From: G965279355 sp965279355
GTDB lineage: Bacteria > Pseudomonadota > Alphaproteobacteria > CACIAM-22H2
NCBI GenBank assembly: GCA_965279355.1
Contig: OZ257155.1
Span: 4,774,001 to 4,838,000, forward strand
Reading direction: 5' to 3'
Length of the DNA stretch: 64,000 nt
In this document: positions 24,987 to 33,033 of the stretch, one piece after another
Position numbering within the stretch: the first letter of the stretch is position 1
How the letters are laid out: every line of letters begins with the position of its first letter
Made by a program: the position numbers and the translations under genes
Notes under the pieces: generated by a model
Databases searched by the model: none
What the model was told of the DNA's origin: nothing
The model's input: only the letters and a program-made list of their open reading frames with translations

Positions 24987-25964
24987 ATGAAAGGCAAGAT
25001 CGCACTCGAAGAGCATTGGAGCCTGCCGGAGACCATCGAGGATTCGCGCGGCTTCGTCGGCGGCTCGGCGGACTGGAGCCGGTTCGAGCGGCAGATTCTC
25101 GATCTCGGCGACGAGCGCGTCTCCGAGATGGAGAAGAACGGCATCGATCACCAGATCGTGTCGCTCAACTCGCCCGCTGTACAGGCGGTGGTCAGCACGA
25201 ACGAGGCGATCGACCTTGCCCATCGCGCCAACGACACGATGGCCAAGCTGATCAACAAGAACCGCAAGCGGTTCTCCGGCTTCGCGGCCCTGCCGATGCA
25301 GGACCCCAAGGCGGCGGCCAACGAGCTGGAACGCTGCGTGAAGGAATACGGCTTCGTCGGCGCGCTGGTGAACAGCTTCACCCAGAAGGACAGGGCGGAC
25401 ACCGCCCTCTATTACGACCTGCCGGAATTCCGCCCCTTCTGGAAGAAGTGCTCGGAGCTGGATGTGCCGTTCTACATCCATCCGCGCTCGCCGCTGCTGA
25501 GCAAGGCGCCGGAATATGAGGGCCATCCCTGGCTGATGAGCTCGCCCTGGGGCTTCGCCGCCGATACGGCGGTGCATTCGCTGCGCCTGTGCGGGTCCGG
25601 CCTGTTCAAGGAATACCCGAACCTCAAGGTCGTCATCGGGCACATGGGCGAGGGCATTCCCTTCTTCCTGTGGCGCATCGATGCGCGCATGCGCTTCTCG
25701 CCGCGCGGCTACAAGGGCGGCGACTTCCTGGGCGAGACCTTCATCAAGCATTTCTGGATCACGACCTCAGGCAATTTCTGCACGCCGTCGTTCCAGTGCG
25801 CGCTGTCGATGGTCGGCATCGACAAGGTGCTGTTCTCGGCGGACTACCCGTTCGAGAGCAACAAGGACGCCGCCGAGTGGTTCGACGGTCTGGAGATCGC
25901 CGCCGCCGACAAGGAAAAGATCGGCCGCACCAACGCGATCAATCTGTTCAAGCTCAAGGTCTGA
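24987..25964 (+). CDS. Gamma-resorcylate decarboxylase-like amidohydrolase, second copy
   Basis: A 325-residue paralogue of the gene at 9569-10534, starting MKGKIALEEH. The expected metal ligands E8, H10, H165 and D286 are present (in L-E-E-H, Y-I-H-P-R and S-A-D-Y-P), as is the G-H-M-G-E histidine. It is therefore likely an active zinc- or manganese-dependent decarboxylase or hydrolase of aromatic acids. The sequence differs from the first copy mainly in the active-site lids (around residues 25-35 and 165-180), implying another substrate. The ATG at 24987 follows GGGGAG. Confidence 0.85.
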   Translation: MKGKIALEEHWSLPETIEDSRGFVGGSADWSRFERQILDLGDERVSEMEKNGIDHQIVSLNSPAVQAVVSTNEAIDLAHRANDTMAKLINKNRKRFSGFAALPMQDPKAAANELERCVKEYGFVGALVNSFTQKDRADTALYYDLPEFRPFWKKCSELDVPFYIHPRSPLLSKAPEYEGHPWLMSSPWGFAADTAVHSLRLCGSGLFKEYPNLKVVIGHMGEGIPFFLWRIDARMRFSPRGYKGGDFLGETFIKHFWITTSGNFCTPSFQCALSMVGIDKVLFSADYPFESNKDAAEWFDGLEIAAADKEKIGRTNAINLFKLKV

Positions 25965-25975
25965 CCTAAGACCCG

Positions 25976-26017
25976 CGCGCGGTCGCTGCCCGGTGCGGGT
26001 GGCGACCGCGCGTTTTT
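25976..26017 (+). terminator. Intrinsic terminator after amidohydrolase
   Basis: CGCGCGGTCGC and GCGACCGCGCG form an 11-bp stem with a 15-base loop followed by TTTTT. Confidence 0.85.
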
Positions 26018-26040
26018 CATTTTTTCGCCGGAGTATTCCC

Positions 26041-26748
26041 GTGGCCGATCTGTCCGCTTTCCCGATCACCAAACGCTGGCCGGCGCAGCATCCCGACCGG
26101 CTGCAGCTCTATTCGCTGCCGACGCCCAACGGCGTGAAGGTCTCCATCATGCTGGAGGAGATCGGGCTGCCGTATGAGCCGCACGCGATCAACATCATGA
26201 AGAACGAGACGTTCACGCCGGAGTTTGAGTCGCTGAACCCGAACGGCAAGATCCCGGCGATCATCGATCCCGACGGTCCCGGCGGCAAGCCGATGGGCCT
26301 GTTTGAATCCGGCGCCATTCTCGTCTATCTCGCCAAAAAAACCGGCCAACTGATTCCCGCCGACGAGGCTCGCGCCTGGGCGACCATCCAGTGGGTGTTC
26401 TTCCAGATGGGCGGCATCGGCCCGATCTTCGGCCAGGTCGGCTTCTTCCATAAATTCGCCGGCAAGGATATCGAGGACAAGCGCCCGCTGCAGCGCTACG
26501 TGACTGAGTCCAAGCGCGTGCTCAACGTGCTGGAGGCGCAGCTCACCGGCAAGACGTGGATCATGGGCGACGACTACACCATCGCCGACATCGCGATGTT
26601 CGGCTGGATCCGCACCCTGACCGGCTTCTACGGCGCCGGCGACCTCGTCGAATACGGCAAGCTGAAGCATGTGCCGGCGTGGTTCGAACGCGGCATGGCG
26701 CGGCCGGCAGTGCAGCGCGGGCTGGAGATTCCCAAGCGGCCCGCCTGA
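26041..26748 (+). CDS. Glutathione S-transferase (Ure2p/YghU-like)
   Basis: A 235-residue cytoplasmic GST. The N-terminal thioredoxin-like domain has L-Y-S-L-P-T-P-N-G-V-K (about residues 23-33, with Thr/Asn in the glutathione site), the cis-proline in G-K-I-P-A-I-I-D and the G-L-F-E-S-G-A-I-L-V-Y-L glutathione-binding helix. The all-helical C-terminal domain carries W-I-M-G-D-D-Y-T-I-A-D-I-A. This pattern fits the Nu-class/Ure2p group with disulfide-bond reductase activity. The start is GTG at 26041 after GGAG; the frame is open upstream but belongs to the shadow of the previous gene. Confidence 0.87.
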   Translation: MADLSAFPITKRWPAQHPDRLQLYSLPTPNGVKVSIMLEEIGLPYEPHAINIMKNETFTPEFESLNPNGKIPAIIDPDGPGGKPMGLFESGAILVYLAKKTGQLIPADEARAWATIQWVFFQMGGIGPIFGQVGFFHKFAGKDIEDKRPLQRYVTESKRVLNVLEAQLTGKTWIMGDDYTIADIAMFGWIRTLTGFYGAGDLVEYGKLKHVPAWFERGMARPAVQRGLEIPKRPA

Positions 26749-26773
26749 CGCAACCAAAGCTGCCTTCTCCCAT

Positions 26774-26883
26774 TGTCATGGCCGGGCTTGACCCGGCCAT
26801 CCACGTGGTCGATTCAGGTCTACGGCCTGCCACGCTCGACCAGCGGCTCGACGTGGATGGCCGCAACAAGTACGGCCATGACG
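26774..26883. repeat. Palindromic repeat (third family)
   Basis: A 110-base imperfect inverted repeat. The left arm begins TGTCATGGCCGGGCTTGA and ends CGGCCATCCACGT; the right arm begins ACGTGGATGGCCG and ends ACGGCCATGACG. It is non-coding and of a kind common in Rhizobiales intergenic DNA. Confidence 0.75.
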
Positions 26884-26912
26884 GAAAAAAGTGAAAGACA
26901 TCGGCAAGGCCC

Positions 26913-28541
26913 ATGATCCGTCTCGATAACATCAGCAAGCAGAACGGCCACCAGATCCTCTTCATCGATGCGTCGATGGGCATCCAGAAGGGGGAGAAGG
27001 TGGGGCTGGTCGGGCCCAACGGCGCCGGCAAGACGACGATCTTCCGCATGATGGCGGGGCAGGAGAAGCCCGACGACGGCCAGGTGTCGATCGATCCCGG
27101 CACGACCATCGGCTATTTCAGCCAGGATGTCGGCGAGATGTCGGGGCAGAGCGCCGTCGCCGCGGTGATGGACGGCATCGGCCCGGTGAGCGCGCTGGCC
27201 GCCGAGATGGCGAAGCTCGAAGCGGCGATGGTCGATCCGGACCAGGCCGACGACATGGAAGCCAATATCGAGCGCTATGGCGAAGTGCAGGCGCGGTTCC
27301 AGGAACTCGACGGCTATGCGCTGGAGGCGCGGGCGCGCGAGGTGCTCGCCGGCCTGAGCTTCAGCCAGGAGCGCATGGACGGCGATGTCGGAATGCTGTC
27401 GGGCGGCTGGAAGATGCGCGTGGCGCTCGCCCGCATCCTCCTGATGCGGCCCGCGGCCATGCTGCTGGACGAGCCCAGCAACCATCTCGACCTCGAAAGC
27501 CTGATCTGGCTGGAAGCGTTCCTCAAGGGCTATGACGGCGCGCTCCTGATGACCTCGCACGATCGCGAGTTCATGAACCGCATCGTGAACAAGATCGTCG
27601 AGATCGACGGCGGTTCGCTCACCACCTATTCGGGCAACTACGATTTCTACGACCAGCAGCGCGCGATGAACGAGAAGCAGCGCCAGGCGCAGTTCGAGCG
27701 CCAGCAGGCGATGCTCGCCAAGGAGATCAAGTTCATCGAGCGCTTCAAGGCGCGCGCCTCGCACGCCGCACAGGTGCAGAGCCGGGTGAAGAAGCTGGAC
27801 AAGATCGAACGGGTGGAACCGCCGCGGCGGCGGCAGTCCGTGCAGTTCGAATTCCGCGCACCCCCGCGTTCCGGCGATGACGTCGCCAGCTTCAAAAACG
27901 TCCATAAAGCCTATGGCAGCCACGCGATCTACACCGGCCTCGATTTCAATGTGCGGCGCATGGAACGCTGGTGCATCCTGGGCGCCAACGGCGCCGGCAA
28001 ATCCACCTTGCTGAAGCTGGTGGCGGATGAAACCAAGCCGGATGCGGGCACGGTGACGGTCGGCAGCAGCGTGAAGATGGGCTATTTCGCCCAGCACGCG
28101 ATGGACCTGCTGGACGGCGACGAGACGGTGTTCGAGACGCTGGATAACGCATTCCCGCGCGCCGGGCAGGGGCCGCTGCGCACGCTGGCGGGATGCTTCG
28201 GCTTCTCCGGCGACGATGTCGAGAAGACCTGCCGCGTTCTGTCGGGCGGCGAGAAGGCGCGGCTGGTCATGGCCATGATGCTGTTCGACCCGCCGAACTT
28301 CCTGGTCCTCGACGAGCCGACGAACCATCTGGATATGGCGACCAAGGAAATGCTGGTCGCGGCCCTCAAGGAATTCGAAGGCACCATGCTGTTCGTCTCG
28401 CACGACCGCCACTTCCTGGCCCAGCTCTCCAACCGCGTGCTGGAACTGACGCCGGAGGGCGTGCATCAGTTCAGCGGCGGGTACACGGAGTATGTGACGC
28501 GGACGGGGCAGGAAGCGCCGGGGCTGCATCCGGGCGGGTAG
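26913..28541 (+). CDS. ABC-F family ATPase
   Basis: A 542-residue protein with two ABC ATPase domains and no membrane domain. Walker A motifs are G-P-N-G-A-G-K-T-T (about residue 35) and G-A-N-G-A-G-K-S-T (about 358); signatures L-S-G-G-W and L-S-G-G-E and Walker B L-L-D-E-P-S-N-H-L-D and V-L-D-E-P-T-N-H-L-D follow in each half. The interdomain linker (about 245-310) is long, basic and helical, as in ABC-F factors that act at the ribosomal E/P site. It is probably a translation factor of the EttA/YbiT/Uup group rather than a transporter; the subgroup cannot be fixed by eye. Confidence 0.88.
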   Translation: MIRLDNISKQNGHQILFIDASMGIQKGEKVGLVGPNGAGKTTIFRMMAGQEKPDDGQVSIDPGTTIGYFSQDVGEMSGQSAVAAVMDGIGPVSALAAEMAKLEAAMVDPDQADDMEANIERYGEVQARFQELDGYALEARAREVLAGLSFSQERMDGDVGMLSGGWKMRVALARILLMRPAAMLLDEPSNHLDLESLIWLEAFLKGYDGALLMTSHDREFMNRIVNKIVEIDGGSLTTYSGNYDFYDQQRAMNEKQRQAQFERQQAMLAKEIKFIERFKARASHAAQVQSRVKKLDKIERVEPPRRRQSVQFEFRAPPRSGDDVASFKNVHKAYGSHAIYTGLDFNVRRMERWCILGANGAGKSTLLKLVADETKPDAGTVTVGSSVKMGYFAQHAMDLLDGDETVFETLDNAFPRAGQGPLRTLAGCFGFSGDDVEKTCRVLSGGEKARLVMAMMLFDPPNFLVLDEPTNHLDMATKEMLVAALKEFEGTMLFVSHDRHFLAQLSNRVLELTPEGVHQFSGGYTEYVTRTGQEAPGLHPGG

Positions 28542-28599
28542 GAGGCGCGGTCCGCGTGTGTGTGGCGGCAGCTGCAGTGATGGTTGTTTAAAAAAATGG

Positions 28600-28709
28600 T
28601 GTCATTCCAGCGAAAGCTGGGACCCAGCCGTTGGGTGGTTGCCACGAGGACGTTCCGGGTGACTGCGAGAGATCGGGTGACTTGGGACCCGGCGGTAGCC
28701 TGGGTGAAA
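28600..28709. repeat. Degenerate MITE-like element
   Basis: Its left end, TGTCATTCCAGCGAAAGC, and interior (CCGTTGGGTGGT) match the element at 32816-32927. The right end is eroded (GGCGGTAGCCTGGGTGAAA), so the terminal repeats no longer pair well. It is the last recognisable core-type sequence before the AT-richer island. Nothing else is seen between 28542 and 28791. Confidence 0.65.
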
Positions 28710-28791
28710 TGCTAATCCAACCCCATGCCGGCCCGCGCGAGATTAAAATTCGACTGCTGTCCAAGATGGGGAGTGAGGATCGATCGCATAC

Positions 28792-29358
28792 CTAGCGCGC
28801 GCTTCTCATATTCCAAGGCAGCGCAAATGCCTTGATCAGACCCAGTTCGAGCCCAGCGCTGCCGTGGACCGGCAATCCATTCCAGCGATGATCTTCCGGG
28901 ATGGCAGTATGAATTTCGATTTTTGAATGCAGTTCTAGTTCAGACCGCAATAACCCATTTATTCTCAAGCTGGTCCGCTGAGTGCTTCCAGGTTTTTTAT
29001 AGAAATAGATACGCTTAGCTAGGCCCATGGTGGCTACGCCGACGTACATCACTCGGCCAGCTATGGAGAACGTATATACCCCCACCTCTTTAGGGAGTGG
29101 TCGATCGACACCAAGGATTCCATCAGTCAGGCCCCACGTTCCGCTATGGGCGAAGCCGGCATTTACCAGGATTTCGATGGTCAGGGGTGGCTTCTCTGGA
29201 GGGGGCAGCGTTCCTGCAACAGTGCTGGATCGCGGAAGCGCATCGGAGCGTTTGAGAACCTGATAGGCGTGCTGATAACGAATGCCCAGCTCACGAGCGA
29301 TGTTTGCCGTTTCCATGCCCTTTGCGGCGAGAGCCCTTATTTGATCGGCTTTCGTCAC
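28792..29358 (-). CDS. HTH plus GIY-YIG nuclease-domain protein
   Basis: A 188-residue two-domain protein. The N-terminus is a short helix-turn-helix (about residues 2-36, with A-N-I-A-R-E-L-G-I-R-Y-Q-H-A-Y). From about residue 90 a GIY-YIG fold appears: G93-V-Y, Y105-V-G, R116, E171 in G-L-E-L-G and N183 in P-W-N, which are the residues expected for catalysis. It may cut or bind DNA. Initiation is at GTG 29358 with GGAG six bases upstream, as relatives start MTKADQIRAL. It is divergent from the TIR cassette and of similarly lower GC, so it may be a control or nuclease part of the island; that link is inference. Confidence 0.75.
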   Translation of the reverse strand: MTKADQIRALAAKGMETANIARELGIRYQHAYQVLKRSDALPRSSTVAGTLPPPEKPPLTIEILVNAGFAHSGTWGLTDGILGVDRPLPKEVGVYTFSIAGRVMYVGVATMGLAKRIYFYKKPGSTQRTSLRINGLLRSELELHSKIEIHTAIPEDHRWNGLPVHGSAGLELGLIKAFALPWNMRSAR

Positions 29359-29443
29359 TGCAATCTCCGTTAACGTTTGCAATCTGGACGTGCCTTAAGA
29401 GAGAAAGTTATTCTTCCATAGCAGGTATCCGTTAGGGGGTGCT

Positions 29444-30112
29444 ATGGCGGTTGAGCGGATTCATCTTCGAAAGTTGTTAAAGCTATTATTTCTAGGTCCG
29501 CGCGAACTTCAGTCGGCGCTTCGAACTGACATTCGAGAGGATATAGCAAGGGAAGCGGGGCGCGACTCCGGCGGGGGTGATTTCTACGCACCGTTTTGGG
29601 CAGACGCCAGAGAACATGTCTTTGGTCGTGGGGATCTGCACGATCTGGTTCAGCAGCGAATAGATGCAAACCCGGAAAGCAGAACGAATTTATATCCGCT
29701 TTTACGGGATGGGTTTCTCGTGTGGTGGAATGAGCGCCGGCGTTGGACCAATCAGCCATTTCACGAAGGGCGGTGGCTGAGGGCGGATTTTGATTTTCCC
29801 GGCCTGGACGCGGTCGTAAAGGTAACGAGCATCTTATCGGTGACGGATGCTCTTGGTGCTGAGCGCCTTGTCTATCCATATTTTTCACCCGAGCCACTCC
29901 TCTCAGAGGAAGCTGCGAGATTGGGTCTTTGGTTGCTCTCAGCAGCATTGCCGGCCGTCTCTGCTAATGAGTTTAGAATCCTTGATGTGATTAGAGGGCG
30001 GACCTTTTCATTTGATCGTACGCCACTACAAGGTGACGAGGAGGAAAACCTCCGGCGCCAATACGTCGAACTAATACGGCTGCGAGATGAATTGCGGCGA
30101 GAGTACGATTAA
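29444..30112 (+). CDS. Hypothetical protein, first gene of TIR cassette
   Basis: A 222-residue protein I cannot assign to a known family. It is soluble, rich in Arg, Glu and Leu, with a conserved-looking core: D-F-Y-A-P-F-W-A-D-A-R-E-H-V-F-G near residue 46, R-L-V-Y-P-Y-F-S-P-E-P near 142, then G-L-W-L-L-S-A-A-L-P and R-I-L-D-V-I-R-G-R-T-F. The C-terminal 35 residues are charged and probably helical. No transmembrane segment, signal peptide or catalytic motif is evident. GGGGG precedes the ATG. The next gene begins 38 bases after its stop, which suggests an operon. Confidence 0.6.
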   Translation: MAVERIHLRKLLKLLFLGPRELQSALRTDIREDIAREAGRDSGGGDFYAPFWADAREHVFGRGDLHDLVQQRIDANPESRTNLYPLLRDGFLVWWNERRRWTNQPFHEGRWLRADFDFPGLDAVVKVTSILSVTDALGAERLVYPYFSPEPLLSEEAARLGLWLLSAALPAVSANEFRILDVIRGRTFSFDRTPLQGDEEENLRRQYVELIRLRDELRREYD

Positions 30113-30150
30113 TGAGCGGCGTGTAACGGTTGTCTATTGTGGGAGGGGCA

Positions 30151-31185
30151 ATGAAGATTGTTCTTGGTGGTAAATTTGAATCCAGTTTGATCCGCAACAT
30201 AGATAGCGTGATACAGCCAGATCGAAACGTATCTACTCACAGCTATTACGTAGGTTTAAATCGTTACGTAGCTAAAAGTTATTTTGAGCGGGCCGCCACG
30301 TTTGTGGCGCTAGCCGATAGCACTTTGGTTCCGGAGGTTGATTGGAACTACCCGTATCGCCGCGACTATAGGGGCTCGTTGGCGGAACTTGATTTTGGAA
30401 TCGAACGAGATAAGACCGAAATCAGAGAGTGGGATTATGACACTCGGAAGTTTGTTGGTATTTTACTTAAGAATAGGGTTTTGTCTTCGGGGTCTTGGCT
30501 GCATGTTTCGGGCTTATCTCTGATTCATTATGATGCTGAATCCCGTAAGCAGTTAACGCAACAATCGCCTCAGCTTCGTTCTTCTATCGCAGAGCACTAT
30601 TTGTGTCGCCTGTTCTTGCAGTTGAATGTTGCGAGACATACCGGCGCGTTTGCCGTGTTAAGTGAAGAAGATTTGGCTATTCTTCAAGAGGTTGTGGATT
30701 TTGTGTCATCGCGAAAGCTGCCGACACCCTTTGATTTGCCTGCTCTCGAAGGTAGGTTGATTGATCCTGATAAATTTGGTGATGGTATTCTTAATTTTGA
30801 TCCCCCAGACATGCATGCGTTGGCTGCTGTTCGTGCAGATTCTGAAGTAATTAAATACAAGAAGAAAGTTTCTGCTCTGCTAGCTGAGGCGCCAAATCAC
30901 GAGCGAGAACAAAAGCTATTGAGTGCTCTGGTGGAAGCTCATGAGCGAAGCGTTTCTGGGCGAAAGGCTGAAAAAGTTATCGAGACGGCTGGTTGGGTGC
31001 TAAGGCCGCTTCATTATATTCCCGGCGTCGATGCCATGCTTGCTGTAGCCGAAGATGCAAAGGATTTAGGGATGAAGTGGTTTAACAGAGGAGTTTCAAA
31101 TTCAGAATGGCATCTCTTGGGTGTGAGAATGAAGGATGTTGCAGTGCGAGATTATTTAAGCCGAAAAGCTAACCTCATAACTTGA
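30151..31185 (+). CDS. Hypothetical protein, second gene of TIR cassette
   Basis: A 344-residue protein of unknown family and clearly AT-richer codon use than genes outside the island. The N-terminal half (about residues 1-130) looks beta-rich, with F-E-S-S-L-I-R-N-I-D and a Y-R-R-D-Y-R-G-S-L-A-E-L-D-F-G segment. The second half is helical, and R-P-L-H-Y-I-P-G-V-D-A-M-L-A-V-A-E-D near residue 290 is the most hydrophobic stretch but too short and polar for a confident membrane helix. GGGAGGGG is placed well for the ATG at 30151. It sits between an unknown gene and a TIR gene, so a sensor or adaptor role is conceivable but unproven. Confidence 0.6.
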   Translation: MKIVLGGKFESSLIRNIDSVIQPDRNVSTHSYYVGLNRYVAKSYFERAATFVALADSTLVPEVDWNYPYRRDYRGSLAELDFGIERDKTEIREWDYDTRKFVGILLKNRVLSSGSWLHVSGLSLIHYDAESRKQLTQQSPQLRSSIAEHYLCRLFLQLNVARHTGAFAVLSEEDLAILQEVVDFVSSRKLPTPFDLPALEGRLIDPDKFGDGILNFDPPDMHALAAVRADSEVIKYKKKVSALLAEAPNHEREQKLLSALVEAHERSVSGRKAEKVIETAGWVLRPLHYIPGVDAMLAVAEDAKDLGMKWFNRGVSNSEWHLLGVRMKDVAVRDYLSRKANLIT

Positions 31186-31279
31186 TCACCGATAGTCCGT
31201 GATGTGGCATCTGAGCCACCGAGGTCGAAGGGCGGGATAGCTTGACGAATTTTCTATTTCTCAAGGGCGGCAGTCCGAA

Positions 31280-32017
31280 ATGAAGAGGCGCCGGCATTAC
31301 GAATACGATCTGGTTTTGTCATTTGCTGGTGAGGACCGGAAGGTTGTCGAGCGAATATATAAAATCCTGATGCGCGAAAAAATTCGCGTCTTCTATGACA
31401 AAGCAGAGCAGGCGTCGCTTTGGGGTAAGGACCTCTATCAGCATTTGCAGTCGGTCTACAGAGACAGAGCTCGCTTTTGCGTGGTTTTTATTTCGAAGAA
31501 TTACGTCAAGAAGCGCTGGACTAAGCATGAATTAAAGCAAGCGCAAGCTCGGGCATTCAATGAAAGCATTGAATATATTTTGCCTATTCGCTTGGATAGC
31601 ACCGAGGTGCCGGGCCTCAACATGACAACGGGATATGTTGAGCTTGGTAGAGGTGATGTGTCATCTGTGGTGGCATTGCTTCTGGACAAGTTGGGGCGGA
31701 AGAAAATGGAGGCGGATGATGTTGACCGTCTTGGCTGGAACGGGAAGTACGTGACGTTCAATGGGGCCTCTATGGTTTCATACTGGCCAAAGCAAATTCG
31801 AAAGGCACAAAAAGTTCCGTCACTGCAGATTGTTAAGACGCTTGATAGGGTCAGATATGGAGAAGAAAAACGTAGCAGGAATGCAGATGCGCACCCTTGT
31901 GGTGATTGTGGCGTGATCAAAGGGCAGTTTCACGTTTTGAGTTGTGATGTGGAGCAATGTCCGGCCTGTGGTTGGCAATTGCTTTCTTGCGGCTGCGATT
32001 TCGTTGAAAAAATTTGA
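31280..32017 (+). CDS. TIR-domain protein with C-terminal zinc-binding module
   Basis: A 245-residue protein. Residues 8-137 form a TIR fold: Y-D-L-V-L-S-F-A-G-E-D-R (strand A/BB-loop start), V-F-Y-D, F-C-V-V-F-I-S-K-N-Y and W80-T-K-H-E84-L, where E84 is the expected NAD-cleaving glutamate. Bacterial TIR proteins often degrade NAD or make cyclic-ADPR signals during phage defence. Residues 205-239 carry H-P-C-G-D-C-G, F-H-V-L-S-C, C-P-A-C-G and C-G-C, a dense Cys/His set that probably binds zinc. The region between (about 145-200) is basic. It is the last gene of a low-GC set, 94 bases after its neighbour. Confidence 0.82.
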   Translation: MKRRRHYEYDLVLSFAGEDRKVVERIYKILMREKIRVFYDKAEQASLWGKDLYQHLQSVYRDRARFCVVFISKNYVKKRWTKHELKQAQARAFNESIEYILPIRLDSTEVPGLNMTTGYVELGRGDVSSVVALLLDKLGRKKMEADDVDRLGWNGKYVTFNGASMVSYWPKQIRKAQKVPSLQIVKTLDRVRYGEEKRSRNADAHPCGDCGVIKGQFHVLSCDVEQCPACGWQLLSCGCDFVEKI

Positions 32018-32086
32018 GCGCTTCGTTCGGGCGCAGCATTTTCGGAAAAAAGCGATCGACTGCGCCGACTATTCGTCCGATGAGTC

Positions 32087-32113
32087 TGGGGCGCGGCTTT
32101 CGCCGGGATGACA
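32087..32113. repeat. Solitary MITE end
   Basis: CTGGGGCGCGGCTTTCGCC then GGGATGACA resembles the right terminal repeat of the 32816-32927 family with several changes. No left end is nearby. It marks the downstream edge of the island; sequence to 32165 shows nothing else. Confidence 0.5.
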
Positions 32114-32165
32114 GCAGGGAGTAGGGTGGCGACAGAGACGCAAACGAACGTAGGTATACACACGG

Positions 32166-32765
32166 ATGGCGCCCGTAAAAATCGATCCCGCCAAGGTCCG
32201 CACCTTCAAGGACGCCGCGAGCTTCTACACATGGCTCGGCAAGCATCACGACAAGGCGGATGAGGTCTGGATCAAGATCCACAAGAAGGATTCCGGGCTC
32301 AAGTCGATCACGCGCAGGGAGGCGATCGATGTCGTGCTGTGCTGGGGCTGGATCGACGGCATCGGCAAGGGGCTCGATGAGCGGAGCTTCCTGCAGCGTT
32401 ATTCGCCGCGCCGGAAAAAGAGCGTGTGGAGCCAGATCAATGTCGCCAACGTCGCGCGGCTGATCGCTGAAAAGCGGATGACCGCGCACGGCCTCGCGCA
32501 TGTCGAGGCGGCGAAGGCCGACGGGCGCTGGGACCGCGCCTATGGCAGCGGCAGGGACCTGAAGATCCCGGCCGATCTCCAGGCCGCCATCGACGCCGAT
32601 CCCGCCGCCCGCGCCATGCTGGCGACCTTGAGCGAACAGAACCGCTTCGCCCTGGCGTTCCGCATGCACCACATCAAGACCGAAGCCGGCCGGAAGAAGC
32701 GTATTCAGGCGTTTGTGGAGATGCTCGGGCGGGGGGAGACGGTTTTTCCGCAGCGGAAGAAGTGA
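32166..32765 (+). CDS. YdeI/OmpD-associated family protein
   Basis: A 199-residue protein of the YdeI family (bacteriocin-protection annotation, DUF1801-related). The characteristic elements are F-Y-T-W-L-G-K-H-H, then E-V-W-I-K-I-H-K-K, E-A-I-D-V-V-L-C-W-G-W-I-D-G, R-Y-S-P-R-R-K-K-S-V-W-S-Q-I-N and a basic C-terminus. The molecular role is not established. GC content returns to the chromosomal level, so this gene lies outside the TIR island. Confidence 0.8.
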   Translation: MAPVKIDPAKVRTFKDAASFYTWLGKHHDKADEVWIKIHKKDSGLKSITRREAIDVVLCWGWIDGIGKGLDERSFLQRYSPRRKKSVWSQINVANVARLIAEKRMTAHGLAHVEAAKADGRWDRAYGSGRDLKIPADLQAAIDADPAARAMLATLSEQNRFALAFRMHHIKTEAGRKKRIQAFVEMLGRGETVFPQRKK

Positions 32766-32815
32766 GCGCGCAGGTAACTGCGTTACGCCAAAACGAGTTG
32801 TCACCAAAACCAAGT

Positions 32816-32927
32816 TGTCATCCCAGCGAAAGCTGGGACCCAGCCGTTGGGTGGTCACCGGGAGGACGTTCCAGGGTGACTGTGTAGAGATCGGGTTACA
32901 TGGGCCCCAGCTTTCGCTGGGGTGACA
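32816..32927. repeat. MITE-like element, intact
   Basis: 112 bases with terminal repeats TGTCATCCCAGCGAAAGCTG at the left and the matching CAGCTTTCGCTGGGGTGACA at the right (a few mismatches). The interior contains CCGTTGGGTGGTCACCGGGA. It is the same element as at 34989-35100, where it lies in the opposite orientation. The remaining gap to 33033 shows no other feature. Confidence 0.85.
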
Positions 32928-33033
32928 ATTGAGGATGACAACTAAGATAAGGGGGCACATTTAATGGATGGGGCGACGATAGAGAAAACCGGACGACGAT
33001 TGGGGAAATCACCGCGGCGGCCACTCTCAGCCG

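Noticed and set aside
26820..28529. 569-codon minus-strand frame opposite the ABC-F gene
   Set aside because: Shadow; the plus strand encodes two complete ABC domains.
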